From NCBI GenBank assembly GCA_945952315.1, contig CAMFIE010000009.1, positions 1 through 64,000 of the forward strand: 64,000 nucleotides of DNA, given 5' to 3'. Made by a program: the position numbers and the translations under genes. The DNA is from an uncultured Rhizobium sp. (GTDB lineage Bacteria > Pseudomonadota > Alphaproteobacteria > Rhizobiales > Rhizobiaceae). The first letter of the stretch is position 1. Each line of letters starts with the position of its first letter. Below the pieces are notes generated by a model, which searched no databases, had not been told where the DNA came from, and saw nothing but the letters and a program-made list of their open reading frames with translations. This document shows positions 45,061 to 54,139 of this stretch, one piece after another.

Positions 45061-45957
45061 ATGCGGAAGATTTTTGCCAGTGGCCTGCTCGCGCTCGGCC
45101 TTTATGCCGTGCCTGCCATTGCGGATGACTATATGCCGCCGGAGCTGGCCAATATGGACGAGGCCGGGCAGGAAAAGGCCCTGCGCTACATGACCGGCAA
45201 CATGATGTGGACGCTGTTCCACGAATCCGGTCACATGCTGGTATCCGAGCTGGAACTGCCGGTACTCGGCAAGGAAGAGGATGCCGTGGATTCGCTTTCC
45301 ACCGTTCTTCTGCTCGAAACCAAGGACAAGGAACTGGATCAGGCCCTGATGGACACCGTATCCAGCTGGCTGGCGCTGGGTGATGCCTATGGGCCGCCGG
45401 AAGATGCGGACATGATGGACACCCATTCGCTGAACAAGCAGCGGGCCTATTCCATCGCCTGCCTGATGGTCGGGCAGGACCAGAAGCGGTTCAAGGATTT
45501 TGCCGACGAACTGGAACTGCCGCAGGAGCGCCGCGACGAATGCGAGGCCGAATATCAACAGGCGCGTGACAGCTGGTTCAAGGTTCTGGAGCCGCATATT
45601 GCCGACGACAAGGACAAGACCCATTTCAAGATCAGCTACCAGACCACCAAGGACAAGGATCTGGCCTATTACCGCGACCTGTTGAAAACCATGGGCGCGC
45701 TGGAACTAGTCTCGGAAACGTTCAACGGCTTCGTGAAGCTGGAGGATGGCATCAAGATCACCGGCACGGTCTGCGGTGAAGCGAATGCTTACTGGAACGG
45801 CGATGACCGCGAGCTGACCTATTGCTATGAGGATGCGCGCAGCTACATCCAGTCGCTGGCCGATGCGGAATCGTCTTCGGACGGCTCCTCTGACCAGTCC
45901 ACAAATGACAGCGGCGACGGCTCTTCCGACAGCGAGAGCGACGACAGCGGCCAGTGA
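45061..45957 (+). CDS. DUF4344 domain-containing metallopeptidase, exported
   Basis: A 298-aa secreted protein with a signal peptide (KIFASGLLALGLYAVPAIA). The zinc-binding motif HESGH (His54, Glu55, His58) and the following SELELPVLGKEEDAVD match the DUF4344 putative metallopeptidase family. The last 30 residues are Ser/Asp/Gly-rich (such as SDGSSDQSTNDSGDGSSD), an unusual acidic disordered tail. The frame is open to 45007, but ATG 45061 begins at a proper signal peptide with GGAGGGG upstream. It converges on the proline-racemase-family gene. Confidence 0.85.
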   Translation: MRKIFASGLLALGLYAVPAIADDYMPPELANMDEAGQEKALRYMTGNMMWTLFHESGHMLVSELELPVLGKEEDAVDSLSTVLLLETKDKELDQALMDTVSSWLALGDAYGPPEDADMMDTHSLNKQRAYSIACLMVGQDQKRFKDFADELELPQERRDECEAEYQQARDSWFKVLEPHIADDKDKTHFKISYQTTKDKDLAYYRDLLKTMGALELVSETFNGFVKLEDGIKITGTVCGEANAYWNGDDRELTYCYEDARSYIQSLADAESSSDGSSDQSTNDSGDGSSDSESDDSGQ

Positions 45958-45973
45958 TCGTCCCTGAAACGGA

Positions 45974-45998
45974 ATGATCCCCGGCAGGCGGGGATCAT
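45974..45998. terminator. Perfect inverted repeat between converging genes
   Basis: ATGATCCCC and GGGGATCAT are perfect 9-bp arms around GGCAGGC, between two stops (45957 and 46009). It has no T run, so it is a probable but unproven bidirectional terminator. Confidence 0.55.
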
Positions 45999-46008
45999 CC
46001 TCAAATGC

Positions 46009-47040
46009 TCAAAGCTTGTTCGGCCAGGTGTCTGAAAGCTTGTAGCCCTCAGGCCAGGGATCGCTCGGGTCCAGCATGTCCTGACGGATGCCGGTGATCC
46101 AGCCCCGGCCGGAGATCGACGGGATGATCGCCGGATGACCGGCAAGGTCTGTCTCCGCTTCCAGCTTGCAGAAGAATTTCGACCCGATGATCGATTCGCC
46201 GACGAAACGGTCGCCGACCTTCAGCTGGCCGCGGGCATGCAGAACGGCCATGCGGGCAGAGCAGCCGGTGCCGGTTGGCGAGCGGTCGATCTTGCCGGGC
46301 TGGATCGCCACGGCATTCGCCCCCGTCATCACCCCGTCGACCATGCGCAGGGGCGCTGCGATCTGGCAGAAGGAGAAGTGCCTCCAGTCCGGATTGGTTG
46401 GATGGTGAAAGCCGATCTGCTCATTGGCAGCGCGGGTGATCTTCATGCCGGTTTCCGCAAGGTCGCGGGCTTCATCGGGAGAAATCCGGAAGCCAAGGCG
46501 TTCCGCATCGACGATCACGAAACTGTCACCGCCATAGGCCGTATCGACCGTCAGCGTGCCGAGACCTTCCACCTCCAGAACCGCATCGAGCTTTCCGGCA
46601 AAGCTCGGAACATTGCGCACCGTGATGCGCTCCGCCTTGCCGTTCCGGCAGTCGGCGTGAACCTCCACCAGCCCGCCCGGCGCTTCCATGAAGAAATGCG
46701 TGACCGGCTCCACCATCGGCACGATGCCGGTGTCGAGAACAACCGTCGCCACACAGATGGAATTCGAACCGGACATGGGCGGCGTGTCTTCCGGCTCCAT
46801 GATGATCCAGCCGACGGAAGCCTTCGGGTTCTTTGGCGGCACCAGCAGGTTGATATGGCGGAACACCCCGCCGCGCGGCTCGCGCAACACGAAGTTCCGC
46901 AGCGTTTCGTCGCTGGCGATGAAGCGGGATTGCTCCCACAGCGTTTCACCGGGTGGCGGCAGGACGCCACCGACGATCACGTCGCCCACTTCGCCTTCGG
47001 CATGACAGCCGACAATGTGAATGGTCTTGGTACTGCGCAT
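46009..47040 (-). CDS. Proline racemase superfamily protein with Ser/Thr at the two catalytic Cys positions (hydroxyproline dehydratase/epimerase-like)
   Basis: A 343-aa proline-racemase-fold protein. Family enzymes use two acid/base residues, Cys/Cys in racemases and epimerases. Here the positions read Ser90 (MSGSNS) and Thr256 (SPTGTG), with nearby Cys96 and Cys260 offset. Trans-3-hydroxyproline dehydratases are known to replace the second cysteine with Thr. The reaction therefore is uncertain: a dehydratase of a hydroxyproline is a reasonable guess, and racemisation looks unlikely. The ATG at 47040 ([20 protein letters not shown]) is the family start. It is preceded on the same strand by GNAT and sseA genes, likely cotranscribed. 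Confidence 0.8.
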   Translation of the reverse strand: MRSTKTIHIVGCHAEGEVGDVIVGGVLPPPGETLWEQSRFIASDETLRNFVLREPRGGVFRHINLLVPPKNPKASVGWIIMEPEDTPPMSGSNSICVATVVLDTGIVPMVEPVTHFFMEAPGGLVEVHADCRNGKAERITVRNVPSFAGKLDAVLEVEGLGTLTVDTAYGGDSFVIVDAERLGFRISPDEARDLAETGMKITRAANEQIGFHHPTNPDWRHFSFCQIAAPLRMVDGVMTGANAVAIQPGKIDRSPTGTGCSARMAVLHARGQLKVGDRFVGESIIGSKFFCKLEAETDLAGHPAIIPSISGRGWITGIRQDMLDPSDPWPEGYKLSDTWPNKL

Positions 47041-47063
47041 GATGAAAGCCCGCGTATCAGGAA

Positions 47064-47699
47064 TCAGGAGGGAATGGCGAGGTTGCGCAGCATCACGTCC
47101 CGCAATTCCTCTTCGGAGAGAAGCTCGATTTCTTCTTCCCCTGTGGCATAGGGCGTGAAGCCCATCCGCTGATAGAGGGCCAGCGCACGCGGATGGTCTG
47201 CCGTGCAGGTCTGCACGATCACCTTTTGCGGCAGGTTCGCCCAGGCCGCATGCAGCGCCTGCAACAGGAACCATTTGCCGATCCCCATTCCGAGCGCATG
47301 GTGCATCAGGCCGAAATAGCGCAGTTCGGTGATTTCGTCCGGCTGCCGGTAAAGCTCGAAATAGCCAGCGGGCGCGCCATTCACGTAAAGCACGGTGATG
47401 GTGGTGCGCTCGTCATGCAGCACGGCCGCCAAGGCCTCGTCGCTCATTCTCAGCCGCTCCACCCATTTCCAGCGATGCCCGACCTGCTGGTAGAGATAGC
47501 GGTAATAGGGCAGCGGCATTTTCACCGCCCGGATCAGTGCCGTCTGCAGATTGACCGGCACCGGCAGGAACACCTTCGGCGGCGCTGTCATGTGCAGCCG
47601 CGTCACATGCAGGCTCAGCCGCTCGCCACGGGGCAGGGCAGGCTCCGCGACACTTGAGTTTTCCTCAATGATTGCTTCGAATTCTTCAGTCGGGCTCAT
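47064..47699 (-). CDS. GNAT-family N-acetyltransferase
   Basis: A 211-aa acetyltransferase. The acetyl-CoA-binding region is [20 protein letters not shown] (Q/RxxGxG/A-like motif A), followed by [16 protein letters not shown], the usual motif B of GNAT proteins. An N-terminal extension of about 60 residues precedes the fold. The substrate is not evident. Its start overlaps the sseA stop by four bases (47696-47699), so it is coupled to sseA, and it lies upstream of the proline-racemase-family gene on the same strand. Confidence 0.9.
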   Translation of the reverse strand: MSPTEEFEAIIEENSSVAEPALPRGERLSLHVTRLHMTAPPKVFLPVPVNLQTALIRAVKMPLPYYRYLYQQVGHRWKWVERLRMSDEALAAVLHDERTTITVLYVNGAPAGYFELYRQPDEITELRYFGLMHHALGMGIGKWFLLQALHAAWANLPQKVIVQTCTADHPRALALYQRMGFTPYATGEEEIELLSEEELRDVMLRNLAIPS

Positions 47700-48547
47700 G
47701 CTTCACCCGTCACGACCGGCGTATCGGCCGTGCTTGCCCATTCCGTCCAGGAACCGTCAAAAAGGGTATTGTCCTCATGCCCGAGAGAATGCAGCGCGAA
47801 GGTGATTGCCGCTGCGGTGATGCCGGAGCCACAGGTTGTGACCACCGGACGGGAAAGATCGATCCCCGCATCGGCGAACAGTTGCCGAAGCGTGCCAAGG
47901 TCTTTCAGAACGCCGCCTTCCGAAAGGGAGGTGACAGGCACGTTCCGCGCGCCCGGCATGTGACCGCCGCGCAGTCCTGCGCGGGGTTCCGGGTCTTTGG
48001 CGGTAAATCGTCCGGCGCTGCGGGCATCGGCGATCTGGATGCGGCCTTCGGCGACAATGCCGCGCATCCCTTCGATGAAGGTGACGCGTTCAGCGGCATA
48101 ACGGGGCGTGAAGGTCACCGGCGCCGGTTCCGGCAGATCGACCTCAAGCGGCCGCCCTGCCTTCTTCCAGCCATCAAGGCCACCTTCCAGCAGGAAAACC
48201 CTGTCGGCACCCATGGTGCGGAACAGCCACCACACGCGCGGCGCGGTGAAGAAGCCCGGCCCGTCATAGATCACGATCGTATCCGTCTCGCGGATGCCGA
48301 GCTTGCCGACCGCTTCGGCAAAGACCTCCGGTGAGGGGATGGTGTGCGGCAGGCCGGTCGAGTGATCGGCAATCGCATCCTGATCGAAGAAGACGGCCCC
48401 CGGGATATGGCCTTCGGCATATTCCACCGCGCCATTGCGGCCCTGAGCAGGCAGATACCAGGCGGCATCGACGATGCGGAATTCCGGCGCGCCGAGCTGC
48501 TTTTCAACCCAGTCCGCGGTGACGGTAAAGCGGCTTTTCTCGCTCAT
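47696..48547 (-). CDS. sseA: 3-mercaptopyruvate sulfurtransferase
   Basis: A 283-aa two-domain rhodanese. SseA transfers sulfur from 3-mercaptopyruvate to cyanide or thiols, linking cysteine breakdown to sulfide and thiol chemistry. The active-site loop is VTTCGSGITA in the C-terminal domain (CGSG is diagnostic of mercaptopyruvate rather than thiosulfate substrates). DAAWYLPAQGRN and IYDGPGFFTAPRVWW are conserved N-terminal-domain blocks. The gene is coupled to a GNAT gene downstream and lies 33 bases from alaX upstream, and cysK is close, so a sulfur amino-acid neighbourhood is suggested. Confidence 0.95.
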   Translation of the reverse strand: MSEKSRFTVTADWVEKQLGAPEFRIVDAAWYLPAQGRNGAVEYAEGHIPGAVFFDQDAIADHSTGLPHTIPSPEVFAEAVGKLGIRETDTIVIYDGPGFFTAPRVWWLFRTMGADRVFLLEGGLDGWKKAGRPLEVDLPEPAPVTFTPRYAAERVTFIEGMRGIVAEGRIQIADARSAGRFTAKDPEPRAGLRGGHMPGARNVPVTSLSEGGVLKDLGTLRQLFADAGIDLSRPVVTTCGSGITAAAITFALHSLGHEDNTLFDGSWTEWASTADTPVVTGEA

Positions 48548-48580
48548 GGTTTCAGTCCCTTTTCAGATTTTCAAGGCCCA

Positions 48581-49318
48581 TCAAGGCGCGGATGCCGCGC
48601 CGAAGCGGATGCGCAAGCGCCTGTTTTCCTTGCCCTTCTTCTCGATCTTCGAAATGTGGATTTCGCCTACTTCCTGCGTTTCGGAAACATGGGTTCCGCC
48701 GCAGGGCTGGCTGTCCACGCTGGCATTCTCGCCTATGGCGACAAGGCTCACCCGGCCAAGACCCATTGGCGGGCGCACATTCTTTGATTTGACAATGCCC
48801 GGATTGGCCGCGAGTTCCTCGTCCGTGATCCACTGAACATAGACCGGATGATTGGCCTTCACCAGTTCCATCATCCGCGCCGTGACATCTTCTTTCTCCA
48901 CCTGTTCCGGCAGGTCGAAATCCACGCGCGATTCCTCTTCGCCGACGGCTGCGCCGGTGATGGGGTAGGGCAGGACGACCGAAAGAATATGGCAGGCGGT
49001 GTGCATCCGCATCAGCCGGTAGCGGCGCTGCCAGTCTACATGCAGCACCAGCTTTTCGCCCACCTGCGGCAGGCTTTCGCCTTCGAGCGGCTTGTGCAGG
49101 ATAATGTCCTTGGTCGCGCCATGCCGGGTTTCGCCGAGTGCAATGCGGCTGCCGTCGGCGCGCTCCAGAAAGCCGGTATCGCCCGGCTGCCCGCCGGACG
49201 CGGCATAAAAACAGGTCTGGTCCAGTTCGACGCTGCCGTCCTCATGGACGGCGGTCACGGTGCCCTCGGCGGTGGATAGATAAAAATCGTCTCGGTAGAG
49301 GGCGCGTGTCGTCGTCAT
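48581..49318 (-). CDS. Alanyl-tRNA editing protein, AlaX type
   Basis: AlaX proteins (245 aa here) hydrolyse mischarged Ser- or Gly-tRNA(Ala), backing up AlaRS editing. The metal-binding motifs HTACH (HxxxH) and CGGTHV are visible, and the N-terminal YYADSGG-like FYAASGGQPGDTG block identifies the medium AlaX-M form. It starts MTTTRALYRDDFYLS. It lies between sseA and cysK on the same strand, with short gaps (33 and 15 bases), likely one operon. Confidence 0.92.
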   Translation of the reverse strand: MTTTRALYRDDFYLSTAEGTVTAVHEDGSVELDQTCFYAASGGQPGDTGFLERADGSRIALGETRHGATKDIILHKPLEGESLPQVGEKLVLHVDWQRRYRLMRMHTACHILSVVLPYPITGAAVGEEESRVDFDLPEQVEKEDVTARMMELVKANHPVYVQWITDEELAANPGIVKSKNVRPPMGLGRVSLVAIGENASVDSQPCGGTHVSETQEVGEIHISKIEKKGKENRRLRIRFGAASAP

Positions 49319-49333
49319 GGTCTCTCGATTGGA

Positions 49334-50371
49334 TCAGACAGGTTCAAAAGGCGGCTTGATCGCCGGCCTTTCGAGCAGCCAGCCGGGAACCGGCAGGCCC
49401 TTCGATTGCAGGAAGGCCGGGTTGAAAAGCTTGGACTGATAGCGATTGCCATAGTCGCACAGAATGGTCACGATCGTATGGCCGGGGCCAAGATCGCGGG
49501 CGAGGCGGATTGCGCCTGCAATGTTGATGCCGGAGGAGCCACCGAGGCACAGGCCTTCTTTCTCCACCAGTTCGAAAACCAGTGGCAGGGCTTCGGAATC
49601 CGGGATCTGATAGGCGTAATCCGGGCGGAAGCCTTCGAGATTGGCGGTGATGCGGCCCTGACCGATGCCTTCGGTGATGGAGCCACCCGCGCTCTTCAGC
49701 TCGCCATTGGTGTAGAATTCATAGAGCGCAGCCCCTTCCGGATCGGCAAGACCGATCTTGATCTGCGGGTTGAAGCCGCGAAGACCCGCTGCAACACCGG
49801 CCAGCGTGCCGCCGGAACCGACGGCGCAAATGAAGCCGTCGACCTTGCCATCCGTATCGCGCCAGATTTCGGGCGCCGTGGTGGCAATATGCGCATCGCG
49901 GTTTGCCACATTGTCGAACTGGTTTGCCCAGATCGCGCCATTGGGCGAGGTGCGGGCGATTTCTTCCGCCAGCCTGCCGGAAAGGCGCACATAATTGTTC
50001 GGGTTCTTGTAAGGAGCGGCGGGGACTTCAACGAGTTCCGCACCGAGAAGCCGCAGCGCATCCTTCTTTTCCTGGCTCTGGGTCTCCGGAATGACGATGA
50101 TGGTGCGGTAGCCAAGAGCGCTGGCAACCAGCGTCAGCCCGATGCCGGTATTGCCGGCGGTGCCTTCAACAATCACACCGCCCGGCTTCAGCTGGCCGGT
50201 CTTTTCCGCATGGCGGATGATGGCAAGCGCGGCACGGTCCTTCACCGACTGGCCGGGGTTCAGAAACTCCGCCTTGCCCAGAATGGTGCAGCCGGTCGCC
50301 TCCGATGGGCCTTTGAGGCGGATCAGGGGCGTGTTGCCGATAGCATCCAGAACGGAATGGCGGATGGACAT
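49334..50371 (-). CDS. cysK: Cysteine synthase A
   Basis: A 345-aa PLP-dependent O-acetylserine sulfhydrylase that makes cysteine from O-acetylserine and sulfide. MSIRHSVLDAIGNTPLIRLK is the family N-terminus, the PLP lysine is in NPGQSVKDRAALAI, and EGTAGNTGIGLTLVA and VGSGGTLAGVA are PLP-binding loops. GLCLGGSSGINIAGA is the conserved C-terminal block. The frame is open to 50506, but AAGAGAGA before the ATG at 50371 and the family start set it. It is cotranscribed with alaX and sseA. Confidence 0.94.
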   Translation of the reverse strand: MSIRHSVLDAIGNTPLIRLKGPSEATGCTILGKAEFLNPGQSVKDRAALAIIRHAEKTGQLKPGGVIVEGTAGNTGIGLTLVASALGYRTIIVIPETQSQEKKDALRLLGAELVEVPAAPYKNPNNYVRLSGRLAEEIARTSPNGAIWANQFDNVANRDAHIATTAPEIWRDTDGKVDGFICAVGSGGTLAGVAAGLRGFNPQIKIGLADPEGAALYEFYTNGELKSAGGSITEGIGQGRITANLEGFRPDYAYQIPDSEALPLVFELVEKEGLCLGGSSGINIAGAIRLARDLGPGHTIVTILCDYGNRYQSKLFNPAFLQSKGLPVPGWLLERPAIKPPFEPV

Positions 50372-50523
50372 GGAATCTCTCTTCTTGCTGGCTTCAGAAT
50401 AGGAGGCGAGTTTTCCAACCACAAGCGCCGGAACACAAGAAATTCCATTCCAACCATGGCAAAGCAGAGATAAAATTTGCGTCTTTTCAACGAATTCGGG
50501 CGGCACTTCGCTTCCGTTTGACG

Positions 50524-50541
50524 GAAAAGCGGGCCGCCCGC
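50524..50541 (-). terminator. Rho-independent terminator after the cyclopropane-synthase-like gene
   Basis: On the minus strand GCGGG-CGG-CCCGC is followed by TTTTCCG, directly after the stop at 50549. Confidence 0.7.
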
Positions 50542-50548
50542 AATATGA

Positions 50549-51808
50549 TCATTTCTTCAGGACGATCTGGCGAACATCGATGTTTCCATCGCGGAAACCC
50601 GCTTCGCAATAGAAGAAGTAGAACTCCCAGAGCCGCTTGAAACGCTCGTCAAAGCCGAGCGGCTTGACCCGTTCCCACACGGCCCAGAAGCGGATGCGCC
50701 ACTCGGCAAGCGTGCGGGCGTAATCCCGGCCAAAGCCGAAATTGCTGGTCTCGGTGAGGTTCGCGCCCTTTGCCAGTTCCTCCAGATGCTCTTCGGTTGG
50801 CAGCATGCCGCCGGGGAAGACGTATTTCTGGATGAAATCCGGGTTCGCCCGGTATTCCCGGTAGGATTCCGGCTTGATGGTGATGATCTGCAGGCCCGCG
50901 CTGCCGCCGGGCTTCAGGCACTCCTGAAGCTTGCTGAAGTACGTAGCCCAGAATTTCTCACCCACCGCCTCGAACATTTCGATGGAGATGATGTGGTCAT
51001 ACTGGGCCTTCTCGTCGCGGTAGTCCTGGAACTTGAAGGTCACGAGATCGGAAAGGCCAGCCTTTTCGATCCGCTCGCGGGCAAACGCGAGCTGTTCCTT
51101 CGAAATCGTCAGCCCGGTGACCCGGCAGCCGATCTCGCGGGCGGCAAATTCGGCAAATCCGCCCCAACCGCAGCCGATTTCCAGCACATGGTCGCCGCGC
51201 TTGATGCCTGCGGCCTCGGCCAGAGCCCGGTATTTCGCCATCTGCGCCCTGACGAGATCGGTTTCCCCATTGGCATAAAGCGCCGAGGAATAGGTCATCG
51301 TCGGGTCCAGCCATTCCCGGTAGAAATCATTGCCGAGATCATAATGGGCGGAAATGTTGCGGCGGGAGCCTTCCTTCGTGTTGCGGTTCAGCCAGTGGCG
51401 GAACCGCTCGATCAGCCGCATCAGGCCGCGTGCGCCATTGGAAAAGCGGTCGCCGACATGGCGGTTTGCGAGGAAGAGCTCGAGAAAGGCGCCGACATCC
51501 GGGCTGTCCCAGTCGCCGTCCATGTAGCTTTCGGCAACCGCAATCGTGCCGCCGGTAATCGCCCGCTGCGGCAGGTTCCAGTTGTGAAGGGTGACGCTTG
51601 CCGCGGGGCCGGGCTGTCGGCCCTTGATCGCGAAGGTCCGTCCGTCCGGAATGGTGAGTTCCAGCGTGCCGCTGTCCATTTGCACAAGACTTTTCAGCAC
51701 CATCTGCGCGCGGGCAGGCAGGCCTTTCACGATACGTGACAGGTTTTCCACCGAAAGCACTTCGGCAGGACGGCGAGACGGGGCATTCCACACATGCGAG
51801 TTCGACAT
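50549..51808 (-). CDS. Cyclopropane-fatty-acyl-phospholipid synthase family methyltransferase
   Basis: A 419-aa SAM-dependent enzyme of the Cfa family, which methylenates or methylates unsaturated acyl chains of membrane phospholipids. The SAM site is VLEIGCGWGGFAEFA (about residues 187-201); HYDLGNDFYREWLDPTMTYS is the conserved entry motif; FFYCEAGFRDG is the C-terminal hallmark. GGAGAACG precedes the ATG at 51808. It is the last gene of a cluster with a FAD oxidoreductase and a DUF1365 gene. In other alphaproteobacteria such clusters make methylated or furan fatty acids after singlet oxygen, so the product need not be a simple cyclopropane. Confidence 0.92.
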   Translation of the reverse strand: MSNSHVWNAPSRRPAEVLSVENLSRIVKGLPARAQMVLKSLVQMDSGTLELTIPDGRTFAIKGRQPGPAASVTLHNWNLPQRAITGGTIAVAESYMDGDWDSPDVGAFLELFLANRHVGDRFSNGARGLMRLIERFRHWLNRNTKEGSRRNISAHYDLGNDFYREWLDPTMTYSSALYANGETDLVRAQMAKYRALAEAAGIKRGDHVLEIGCGWGGFAEFAAREIGCRVTGLTISKEQLAFARERIEKAGLSDLVTFKFQDYRDEKAQYDHIISIEMFEAVGEKFWATYFSKLQECLKPGGSAGLQIITIKPESYREYRANPDFIQKYVFPGGMLPTEEHLEELAKGANLTETSNFGFGRDYARTLAEWRIRFWAVWERVKPLGFDERFKRLWEFYFFYCEAGFRDGNIDVRQIVLKK

Positions 51809-51825
51809 TGAACGTTCTCCAGCAT

Positions 51826-52734
51826 TCATTGCTTGAGCTGCCACGGCAAAGCCTGACCGCTCAATTCCTCTTTCGAACGGCCAAGTGGAATTACGGGTTC
51901 CAGTCTAGAGTGGAATTTCCCCGTCGGCAATTCCCGCTTGTCGGCGGCATCGATGAATTTTTCTGATTCCGGGATGAATTTTGCGCCTTTGAGCCAGATT
52001 TTGAGCGCTTCCCAATGAATTCCGCCCAAAACTGTTACAAAAAGCAACGGAATTTGCGCAGAAAGCGACAGCACGGCTCCGGATGTCAACGCCCGGTGAC
52101 GACCGGAAAAGGTCGCGGACAGCAGGGGGCCGTCCCGGTCCGTTTCCAGGATGCGCCAGCGCACATCCTCGCCGGGTGGCAGCATGCGGAAGTGATAGCG
52201 CATGTCCATTTCGACGAAGGGAGAGACGCGGAACACCTTGTCCGCCCTCTGCCGGATACCGGCTTCGCTTATCTCGCCGTCACGCAACGGGCAGACATAG
52301 CGGTGCAGGCCGCCAAAGGTGTTGCGCACTTCGTAGGTGATGCCGATCAGAGCGTCCTTCGCATCATAGGCGTAATAGACCGCGAGCGGATTGAAAACCT
52401 TGCCGAAAATCCGCGGATAGCAGACGAGCAGCAGCCGCGCGACCGGCGTTTCGAGCCCCGCCTTGCGAAAGCGTTGGCGTGCGGTTTCCGCCAGATTGCT
52501 TTCGCCCTCGTCGAGGTGATCCTTTTCATGAAAGGAGAACCAGTTGAAGCGATTGACGGAAAACAGGCGCGTCGAGGCCTCCGCGTCTTTCAGCCGGTCG
52601 AGATCGATCATCAGCGAAAAGACGCGGTAGTTGAAGCGATGGCCGAAAGGGCGCATGCGCTGGTGCATGACCTTGCCCGCATAAAGGCAGGCTGCTTCTT
52701 CCGGTGGAGGAAAAAGTTGCGGCGTCTCGCTCAT
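51826..52734 (-). CDS. DUF1365 family protein
   Basis: A 302-aa protein of the DUF1365 family, function unknown. It starts MSETPQLFPPPEEAACLYAG and contains MHQRMRPFGHRFNYRVFSLMID, split over a conserved block, and LLVCYPRIFGKVFNPLAVYY, both typical of the family. It is consistently clustered with a FAD oxidoreductase and a Cfa-type methyltransferase, as here: its start overlaps the oxidoreductase stop by four bases (52731-52734), and the Cfa gene follows after 17 bases. A role in lipid modification is implied by this conserved context. Confidence 0.93.
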   Translation of the reverse strand: MSETPQLFPPPEEAACLYAGKVMHQRMRPFGHRFNYRVFSLMIDLDRLKDAEASTRLFSVNRFNWFSFHEKDHLDEGESNLAETARQRFRKAGLETPVARLLLVCYPRIFGKVFNPLAVYYAYDAKDALIGITYEVRNTFGGLHRYVCPLRDGEISEAGIRQRADKVFRVSPFVEMDMRYHFRMLPPGEDVRWRILETDRDGPLLSATFSGRHRALTSGAVLSLSAQIPLLFVTVLGGIHWEALKIWLKGAKFIPESEKFIDAADKRELPTGKFHSRLEPVIPLGRSKEELSGQALPWQLKQ

Positions 52735-54068
52735 TCGGCGGCAACCTTGTGTTCGGCGCGCTGCCAGGGAACCACGCCGCCGAGGCTTGCGGCGGCTTCA
52801 AGGCCGGAACGCAGACCATCCTCATGGAAGCCGTAACCGGTCCAGGCGCCAGCGAAATAGGTGTTGTTGCGGCCCTGAATGCGGGCAATCTTTTCCTGCG
52901 CCGCCATGCCACGGGCATCGAACAGCGGATGTTCGTAGGTATATTCGGCGAAGACCCTGGCCGGATCCGGTTCGCGATCCGGATTGAGCGTGACGAACAG
53001 CGGGCAGGCGGGATCAATCCCTTGCAGGCGGTTCATCCAGTAGGTCACGGTCGCCGCACTCTGGTCGCCCTTGGTCGAGCGAAGGTAGTTCCAGGAAGCC
53101 CAGACCTTGCGGCGAACCGGCATCAGCGCGTCATCCCGATGCAGCACAACCCGGTTCGGCTGATAGGGGATGGCTGAAAGCAGGCTGCGCTCCTCCTCGC
53201 TCGCATCGGACAGCATCGCGAGCGTCTGGTCGGAATGGCTGGCAAAGATCACCTTGTCGAACCGGGTTTCGCTGCCCGAGGCATCCCGCACCATCACATG
53301 ATCGGCAAACCGGTGCACGGCGGTAACCGCCGCATTCAGCCTCAGCCGGTTGCCGAGCGGTGCCAGCAACTTTGTCAGATAGTTGCGGCTGCCGCCCGAG
53401 ACGGTGCGCCACTGATGCGGTTCGGAATAGATGAGGCGATGGTTGTCGAAGAAATTGACGAACTGTTCGGCCGGGAAATCGAGCAGACGCGCGGCCGGGC
53501 TCGACCAGATCGCAGCCGCCATCGGCACCAGATAATTGTTGGTGAAGCCCGGAGAAAAGCCGCGCCAGTTGAGATAGTCGCCAATCGACAGGTTCGCGAG
53601 ATGACCGGCCGCGCGATCCTTGAGGCAGGTTTTGTTGAACCGCAGGATTTCCCGGATCATCATCAGGAACGACGGCGAAAGCAGATTGCGCTTCTGCGCA
53701 AACAGCGTGGACAGATTGTCACCGCTCCATTCCAGCTTGCCGTGATCCAGCGACAGCGCAAAACTCATGTCGCTCGCATGGGTTTCCACACCCGTTTCGG
53801 CAAAAAGTGCCGTCAGGTTGGGATAGGTCCCTTCGTTATAGACGATGAAGCCGGTATCGACGGAAATCGGGTGGCCGTCATAGATAATGTCAGCGGTGGC
53901 CGTGTGTCCGCCCGGACGATGATCCTTCTCGTAAAGAATGACATCATGGTGCGGATGAAGCGCCCAGGCGGCCGATGCGCCTGAAATGCCCGAGCCGATA
54001 ATCGCAATCTTCAACCGTGGCCGGTTTTCGCCCGGCGCCTTTGTGAAGGATTGAAAGGTTGCGGTCAT
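52731..54068 (-). CDS. FAD-dependent amine-oxidase-like oxidoreductase (NAD(P)-binding Rossmann flavoprotein)
   Basis: A 445-aa flavoprotein. The FAD-binding motif is IAIIGSGISGASAAWAL (about residues 22-38), with an acidic strand end in VILYEKDHRPGGHTAT, the amine oxidase/phytoene-desaturase-like type. ITPEDTGF-like DTGFIVYNEGTYPN follows. The C-terminal AGAWTGYGFHEDGLRSGLEA binds FAD. The ATG at 54068 has AGGGGG upstream. It is coupled to DUF1365 (four-base overlap) and lies 71 bases downstream of the photolyase gene on the same strand, so all four may be one operon. Substrate: probably an unsaturated or methylated fatty acyl chain (inference from context). Confidence 0.9.
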   Translation of the reverse strand: MTATFQSFTKAPGENRPRLKIAIIGSGISGASAAWALHPHHDVILYEKDHRPGGHTATADIIYDGHPISVDTGFIVYNEGTYPNLTALFAETGVETHASDMSFALSLDHGKLEWSGDNLSTLFAQKRNLLSPSFLMMIREILRFNKTCLKDRAAGHLANLSIGDYLNWRGFSPGFTNNYLVPMAAAIWSSPAARLLDFPAEQFVNFFDNHRLIYSEPHQWRTVSGGSRNYLTKLLAPLGNRLRLNAAVTAVHRFADHVMVRDASGSETRFDKVIFASHSDQTLAMLSDASEEERSLLSAIPYQPNRVVLHRDDALMPVRRKVWASWNYLRSTKGDQSAATVTYWMNRLQGIDPACPLFVTLNPDREPDPARVFAEYTYEHPLFDARGMAAQEKIARIQGRNNTYFAGAWTGYGFHEDGLRSGLEAAASLGGVVPWQRAEHKVAAE

Positions 54069-54139
54069 GAAACCCCCTGTTTGTTGCTGGCGCATTGTGC
54101 GCTTTCAGGAGGTTATACGAAAGCGTCGCTTGCCAAGTT

